The notes under the pieces were generated by a model, which was given only the letters and a program-made list of their open reading frames with translations, was not told the DNA's origin and searched no databases. DNA of 64,000 nucleotides from an uncultured Parabacteroides sp. (lineage in GTDB: Bacteria > Bacteroidota > Bacteroidia > Bacteroidales > Tannerellaceae): the NCBI RefSeq assembly GCF_902493135.1, contig NZ_CABUOD010000017.1, positions 1 to 64,000 on the forward strand, read 5' to 3'. A program made the position numbers and the translations under genes. This document shows positions 59,709-64,000 of this stretch, piece by piece; the first letter of the stretch is position 1, and the number at the start of each line of letters is the position of its first letter.

Positions 59709-61106
59709 ATGGAGTTAAATAAAAAACATGGATATCTTATTCAATGGCTGATAGGCGTTGGGGATTTGATCGTTTTGAATCTTCTTTTCTTTATTGTCTA
59801 CTATGGATTGAATAATTTATATACATCTGCCATCACCGGAAGTCTGCGTGAGGTAGTGCTTCTGTTGAATTTCTGCTATTTCTTCTCCCTTTATTTCGTC
59901 CCTTTGCAATTGCACATGTCCATTGTCTTTATTGACAAGATTGTGCAGAGAGCGTTCCTTTTGGTTACGATTATGACTTTCCTGTTTGCCACCTGCCTGA
60001 TTTTCTTGAATGTCGGGGATGTGCTGGCGACTTTCCTGCTGATTTATTATATCGTTACGGTCGTTATCTTTTCGTTGTGGCGTGTTATTGTGCGCGTGAC
60101 TTTGAAGATGTACCGCCGGAAAGGATATAACTTTAAGAAGATCGTGATTGTCGGAGCCGGAAAGAACGGGATGGAGTTGTATAAGGTAATGAAAGACGAT
60201 TTGTCGTATGGTTTCAATATCTTGGGATTCTTTGATGATAATCTGTCCTTGAAATCTGTCTTGCCGAATTATTTGGGAATGACTAATGAGGTGGAAAGTT
60301 TTGTGCTGGCAAATGATGTGGATGAAATCTACTGTACTTTGCCGGGTACGAATGATGAGAAGATCGTGCGTTTGCTGAATTTTGCGGAGAAACACATGAT
60401 TCGTTTTTATATCGTGCCGGAATTCTATCGTAACCTGAAGAAGAGCCTGGTGATGGAGGTCCTGGAGTCTATCCCTTTGATGACTGTCCGTCGCGAGCCC
60501 TTGCAGGCAGCTTACAACCGGGCGTTGAAACGTACATTCGATATTCTTTTTTCGACAATAATCTTGGTGACCATATTCCCGATACTGTATGTCGTGGTCG
60601 GTATCATGATCAAGCTAAGCTCTCCGGGACCGATCCTGTTCAAGCAAAAAAGAACGGGATTGTACGGACAGGATTTCAGGTGCTATAAGTTTCGTACGAT
60701 GAAGGTCAATGCACAGGCGGATTCCTTGCAGGCTGTGAAGAATGACCCGCGTAAGACGAAGGTCGGAGATTTTCTTCGCCGGACGAACTTGGACGAGTTT
60801 CCCCAGTTTATTAATGTGTTGAGAGGAGAAATGTCGGTCGTGGGGCCGCGTCCCCACATGCTGAAACATACCGAGCAATACTCTGCGCTGATCGACAAGT
60901 ATATGGTTCGTCACTTGGTTAAACCGGGTGTGACAGGTTGGGCGCAGGTGACAGGCTACAGGGGAGAAACGAAAACGTTGGAACAAATGGAAGGCCGTGT
61001 GAAACGGGATGTCTGGTATATCGAGAACTGGTCTTTCTTCCTGGATCTTAAGATTATAGTCGTAACGGTTCTCAATATGTTCAAGGGAGAAAAGAACGCG
61101 TATTAA
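59709..61106 (+). CDS. Undecaprenyl-phosphate glucose phosphotransferase (WcaJ-like)
   Basis: The 465-residue membrane enzyme starts polysaccharide synthesis by moving a sugar-1-phosphate onto undecaprenyl phosphate. It has four N-terminal helices, a CoA-binding-like Rossmann domain (IVIVGAGKNGMELYKVMK) and a C-terminal bacterial sugar transferase domain: KRTFDILFSTIILVTIFPIL, KQKRTGLYGQDFRCYKFRTM and DEFPQFINVLRGEMSVVGPR. It likely primes a capsule or surface glycan that uses the upstream dTDP and GDP sugars. Confidence 0.93.
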   Translation: MELNKKHGYLIQWLIGVGDLIVLNLLFFIVYYGLNNLYTSAITGSLREVVLLLNFCYFFSLYFVPLQLHMSIVFIDKIVQRAFLLVTIMTFLFATCLIFLNVGDVLATFLLIYYIVTVVIFSLWRVIVRVTLKMYRRKGYNFKKIVIVGAGKNGMELYKVMKDDLSYGFNILGFFDDNLSLKSVLPNYLGMTNEVESFVLANDVDEIYCTLPGTNDEKIVRLLNFAEKHMIRFYIVPEFYRNLKKSLVMEVLESIPLMTVRREPLQAAYNRALKRTFDILFSTIILVTIFPILYVVVGIMIKLSSPGPILFKQKRTGLYGQDFRCYKFRTMKVNAQADSLQAVKNDPRKTKVGDFLRRTNLDEFPQFINVLRGEMSVVGPRPHMLKHTEQYSALIDKYMVRHLVKPGVTGWAQVTGYRGETKTLEQMEGRVKRDVWYIENWSFFLDLKIIVVTVLNMFKGEKNAY

Positions 61107-61160
61107 GCGTTAAATTGCACACTTTTTGTGTATATGTGTAATTGGAAACTGATTTTGTGT

Positions 61161-61168
61161 TATCTTTG
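61161..61168 (+). promoter_or_regulatory. Putative -7 element for ruvX-def
   Basis: TATCTTTG matches TAnnTTTG and lies only six bases before the ruvX start codon, so the transcript may begin at or very near the ATG. Confidence 0.5.
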
Positions 61169-61174
61169 TACCCG

Positions 61175-61597
61175 ATGGGAAGGATTATAGCAATTGATTA
61201 TGGCCGGAAACGTACCGGGCTGGCGGTTACGGATACCTTGCAGATGATTGCAAACGGACTGACAACCGTGCCGAGCGGTGAACTGACAAAGTTTCTGGCT
61301 GATTATGTCTCACATGAACCTGTTGAACGGTTTGTCGTCGGGCTTCCGAAGCAGATGAACAACGAACCTTCAGAAAACATGAAATACGTAGAGGCTTTTG
61401 TGACACATCTGAAGCGGACCATTCCGAACATTCCGGTAGAGTATTACGACGAACGGTTTACTTCCGTTTTGGCGCATAAGGCAATGCTGGACGGAGGATT
61501 GAAGAAAAAGAAAAGGCAGGATAAAGGATTGGTGGACGAGATCAGTGCCGTTATTATCTTGCAATCATATTTGGAAAATAAGAAATATCAGTTATAA
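61175..61597 (+). CDS. ruvX: Holliday junction resolvase RuvX/YqgF
   Basis: The 140-residue protein has the RNase H-like motif GRIIAIDYGRKRTGLAVTD with the first catalytic Asp8, VVGLPKQMNN, and the acidic DERFTS and DEISAVIILQSYL motifs. YqgF proteins act in Holliday junction resolution or in 16S rRNA 5' maturation. The start at 61175 matches the family start; an in-frame codon at 61142 would place the promoter inside the gene. Confidence 0.93.
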   Translation: MGRIIAIDYGRKRTGLAVTDTLQMIANGLTTVPSGELTKFLADYVSHEPVERFVVGLPKQMNNEPSENMKYVEAFVTHLKRTIPNIPVEYYDERFTSVLAHKAMLDGGLKKKKRQDKGLVDEISAVIILQSYLENKKYQL

Positions 61598-61602
61598 AAG
61601 TT

Positions 61603-62160
61603 ATGATTTTACCCGTATATTTATATGGACAGCCTGTGCTGAGGAAAGAGGCTGAAGAAGTTCCGATGGACTATCCGGGGCTGAAACAATTGGTAGCCAA
61701 TATGTTTGAAACGATGTACAATGCCGATGGCGTAGGGCTGGCCGCTCCGCAGGTCGGTTTGTCATTGCGTCTTTTGGTAATCGACGCCGACGTGATGGGA
61801 GATGATTTTCCCGAATGCAAAGGTTTCAAGCGTGCAATGATCAATCCTGTTTTCCTTGAGAAAAGCGAAGAAGAGGTTTCGATGGAAGAAGGTTGCCTGA
61901 GTCTGCCGGGTGTGCATGAGAAAGTAGCCCGTTCGACAAAAGTACGTGTGAAATACTTGGATGAAGACCTGAAAGAACAGGAAGAAACGGTGGAGGGCTT
62001 TGCTGCCCGTGTCGTGCAGCATGAGTGTGAGCATTTGGAAGGTCATGTATTCATCGACAATATTTCAGGAATCCGCCGCCAGTTGAATAAAAGCAAACTA
62101 AATAGTATTATTAAAGGTACAGCCCGTTGCTCGTATAAGGCAAAAGCGGTTGGTAAGTAA
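61603..62160 (+). CDS. def: Peptide deformylase
   Basis: The 185-residue metalloenzyme removes the formyl group from new proteins. The three signatures are intact: GVGLAAPQVG (43-52), EEGCLSLPG (about 95-103) with the Cys metal ligand, and HECEH (140-144). It follows ruvX by five bases. Confidence 0.97.
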   Translation: MILPVYLYGQPVLRKEAEEVPMDYPGLKQLVANMFETMYNADGVGLAAPQVGLSLRLLVIDADVMGDDFPECKGFKRAMINPVFLEKSEEEVSMEEGCLSLPGVHEKVARSTKVRVKYLDEDLKEQEETVEGFAARVVQHECEHLEGHVFIDNISGIRRQLNKSKLNSIIKGTARCSYKAKAVGK

Positions 62161-62184
62161 TAAGAACTCTATTAACTAATCAGT

Positions 62185-63732
62185 ATGACAGATTTAAGTA
62201 AAAACATTCAGGCCCTCAGGGAAAAGAAAGCCGTCGTTGAGATGGGTGGAGGCGAAGCTGCTATCGAAAAGCAGATCGCGATGGGTAAATTGACTGCCCG
62301 TGATCGTATTCTATCCTTGTTGGACAAGAATTCTTTCCACGAATATGACTTGTTCGTGAAGCACGACGGTCGTGATTTCGGTATGGATAAGAAGGATTTA
62401 CCAGGTGATGGTGTTGTTACAGGTACAGGTACGATCTTCGGTGCTCCGGTTTGTATCTATGCACAGGACTTTACGGTTGCCGGTGGTTCGCTGGGCTTGC
62501 AGCATGCACGTAAGATCACGAAGATCATGGATCATGCTCTGAAAATGAAATGTCCGATTATAGGCATCAACGACTCGGGCGGTGCGCGTATCCAGGAAGG
62601 TGTAGGTGCATTGGCGGGTTATGGTGAAATATTCTATCGCAATACAATCGCCTCCGGTGTTATTCCTCAGATTTCTCTGATTCTGGGACCTTGTGCCGGT
62701 GGCGCAGTATATTCTCCGGCTTTGACGGACTTCGTGTTTGTAGTGGAAAACATCTCCAAGATGTTCATTACAGGTCCGAATGTGATCAAGACCGTGTTGG
62801 GCGAAGATATCTCTATGGAAGACTTGGGCGGTGCCCGTGTTCATGCGGAAACAACCGGCAACGCTCATTTCTATGCACAGAGCGAGCAGGAATGTTTCGA
62901 GCAGGTTAAACGTCTGGTAAGCTTTATCCCGTGGAATAACCAGGAACGTGCGAAAGTGGCGGAATCGAAGGAGCCTGCTGCGGTAATGAACATCGAAGAT
63001 GTGGTTCCGGCAGATCCGAAACAGCCGTACGACGTACGTAACGTGATCAAATGTATCGTGGACGATTCCGACTTCCTGGAAGTACAGGAATTATGGGCTG
63101 CCAACATCGTGATCGGTTTCGGCCGTATGGGAGGCGAAACTGTCGGTTTCGTGGCCAACCAGCCGATGGTATTGGCTGGCGTGCTGGATTGCGACAGTGC
63201 CGATAAAGCTGCACGTTTTATCCGTTTCTGCGATTCTTTCAATATTCCTATTATCACATTGGAAGATATGCCGGGTTATTTGCCGGGTGTCGACCAGGAA
63301 CATGCCGGTGTGATCCGTCACGGCGCGAAAGTATTGTATGCTTATTCCGAAGCGACAGTTCCCAAGATCACGGTTATCTTGCGTAAGGCTTATGGCGGCG
63401 GTTATATCGCCATGAACTCACGCCATTTGGGTGCGGATTTCATGTTTGCTTGGCCGAGTGCGGAAATTGCGGTGATGGGACCGGAAGGAGCAGCCAACAT
63501 TATCTTCCGTAAGGAGATCATGGAAGCCGAAGACCAGAACGCAATGCGCCAGGAAAAGGTGAAAGAATATATCGAGAAATTCGCAAATCCTTACGTGGCC
63601 GCCTCCAAAGGGTTCATCGATTCTGTTATCGAACCGAAAGAAACACGTTCATTGTTGCTTCACGCACTTAAACTTTCTGTATTGAAAGAGGAATACAGAC
63701 CGGCTAAGAAGCACGGATTGCCTCCGTTCTAA
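62185..63732 (+). CDS. Acyl-CoA carboxylase/decarboxylase carboxyltransferase subunit
   Basis: The 515-residue protein is a biotin-dependent carboxyltransferase (propionyl-CoA carboxylase beta or methylmalonyl-CoA decarboxylase alpha). Seen are GVVTGTGTIFGAPVCIYAQD, NDSGGARIQEGVGALAGYGE and the second oxyanion-hole part KAYGGGYIAMNSRHLGAD. In Bacteroidales it usually belongs to the succinate-propionate pathway acting on methylmalonyl-CoA. A biotin carrier gene follows. Confidence 0.93.
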   Translation: MTDLSKNIQALREKKAVVEMGGGEAAIEKQIAMGKLTARDRILSLLDKNSFHEYDLFVKHDGRDFGMDKKDLPGDGVVTGTGTIFGAPVCIYAQDFTVAGGSLGLQHARKITKIMDHALKMKCPIIGINDSGGARIQEGVGALAGYGEIFYRNTIASGVIPQISLILGPCAGGAVYSPALTDFVFVVENISKMFITGPNVIKTVLGEDISMEDLGGARVHAETTGNAHFYAQSEQECFEQVKRLVSFIPWNNQERAKVAESKEPAAVMNIEDVVPADPKQPYDVRNVIKCIVDDSDFLEVQELWAANIVIGFGRMGGETVGFVANQPMVLAGVLDCDSADKAARFIRFCDSFNIPIITLEDMPGYLPGVDQEHAGVIRHGAKVLYAYSEATVPKITVILRKAYGGGYIAMNSRHLGADFMFAWPSAEIAVMGPEGAANIIFRKEIMEAEDQNAMRQEKVKEYIEKFANPYVAASKGFIDSVIEPKETRSLLLHALKLSVLKEEYRPAKKHGLPPF

Positions 63733-63756
63733 TTAACGCTGTAAAAACTTTTAAAT

Positions 63757-64000
63757 ATGGAAAAGAAAGAGAAAGATAACGAATATGTGGATTTTGTAGT
63801 AACGGCCCGCAAATACAAGACGACGCTGACTGCAAAATATAAGAACCGTAAAATGTGGCATAAGCCCTTTGTCGGTGATGTGATTTCTCATCTTCCCGGA
63901 ACGATCGTTAAAGTGGAAGTACGGCAAGGGCAGGAAGTTGAAGCCGGCCAGCTGCTTCTGATCCATCAGGCGATGAAGATGTACAACCGGGTGGTAGCTC
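63757..64000 (+). CDS. Biotin carboxyl carrier protein, partial at window end
   Basis: Eighty-one codons are present before the sequence ends. HKPFVGDVISHLPGTIVKVE and GQEVEAGQLLLIHQAMKMYN show the biotinyl domain; the lysine in AMKM is the biotin attachment site. The usual EAMKM has a Gln (QAMKM). It would carry the carboxyl group for the carboxyltransferase 24 bases upstream. Confidence 0.88.
   Translation, partial: MEKKEKDNEYVDFVVTARKYKTTLTAKYKNRKMWHKPFVGDVISHLPGTIVKVEVRQGQEVEAGQLLLIHQAMKMYNRVVA

Noticed and set aside
1..64000. tRNA and rRNA genes, and known riboswitches.
   Set aside because: No cloverleaf-like segments, rRNA landmarks or clear riboswitch cores were recognised in the intergenic regions; absence is by eye only.

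Overview
The window is a gene-dense chromosomal stretch from a member of the Bacteroidales, most likely Parabacteroides or a close relative. Supporting signs are the Bacteroidetes promoter pair (TTTG near -33, TAnnTTTG near -7) upstream of many genes, almost no Shine-Dalgarno signals, a FeoA-FeoB fusion, Mfa/Fim-type fimbrial genes with a DUF3575 protein, a TonB receptor paired with a DUF4249 lipoprotein, and a trpBEGDCFA operon. The genus is inferred from gene content, not proven.

Layout. 0.1-2.6 kb: a nitroreductase, DUF2520, KdsC-like phosphatase and Maf operon. 2.7-5.1 kb: a GH31 glycosidase. 5.1-9.2 kb (minus): an ApbE lipoprotein with an orphan sensor-domain protein, and the feoAB iron(II) transporter with its Cys-rich partner. 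9.3-16 kb: folK, then a minus-strand glycan operon (acyltransferase, PIG-L and polysaccharide deacetylases, two glycosyltransferases, methyltransferase). 16-19.9 kb (minus): a carboxynorspermidine dehydrogenase-like gene, radical SAM protein, bcp and recA. 20-34 kb is accessory: an AAA-ATPase/nuclease gene, a tyrosine recombinase, an invertible promoter, a five-gene fimbrial operon, an Rpn-type nuclease, a C11 protease and a small HU/membrane protein/M15 peptidase group. 34.4-41.1 kb: an AraC regulator divergent from an RND efflux operon whose pump and outer-membrane factor are fused in one frame. 41.2-48 kb (minus): the trp operon with a leader-peptide attenuator. 48-54.2 kb: a DUF4143 ATPase, a FecR-type protein, a TonB receptor and a DUF4249 lipoprotein. 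54.2-61 kb: a palindrome array, DUF308, rfbA, fcl, gmd, an OmpA-family protein and a WcaJ-like sugar-phosphate transferase. 61-64 kb: ruvX, def, an acyl-CoA carboxyltransferase and a cut-off biotin carrier gene.

Most striking is 21.9-23.2 kb. Two 25-bp inverted repeats flank a 217-bp segment holding one perfect Bacteroidetes promoter, which in this sequence points away from the fimbrial genes (OFF). The left repeat lies inside the 3' coding end of the recombinase gene, and the opposite strand of the segment carries, in exactly matching frame, a second and longer C-terminal tail. Inversion would therefore turn the fimbriae on and also change the recombinase from a 339-residue to a 364-residue form. 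Other notable finds are a TrpL leader with three consecutive Trp codons before a terminator hairpin, the RND-OMF fusion with an internal lipobox, a set of palindromes spaced about 22 bp apart, and an in-frame repeat insertion in trpF.
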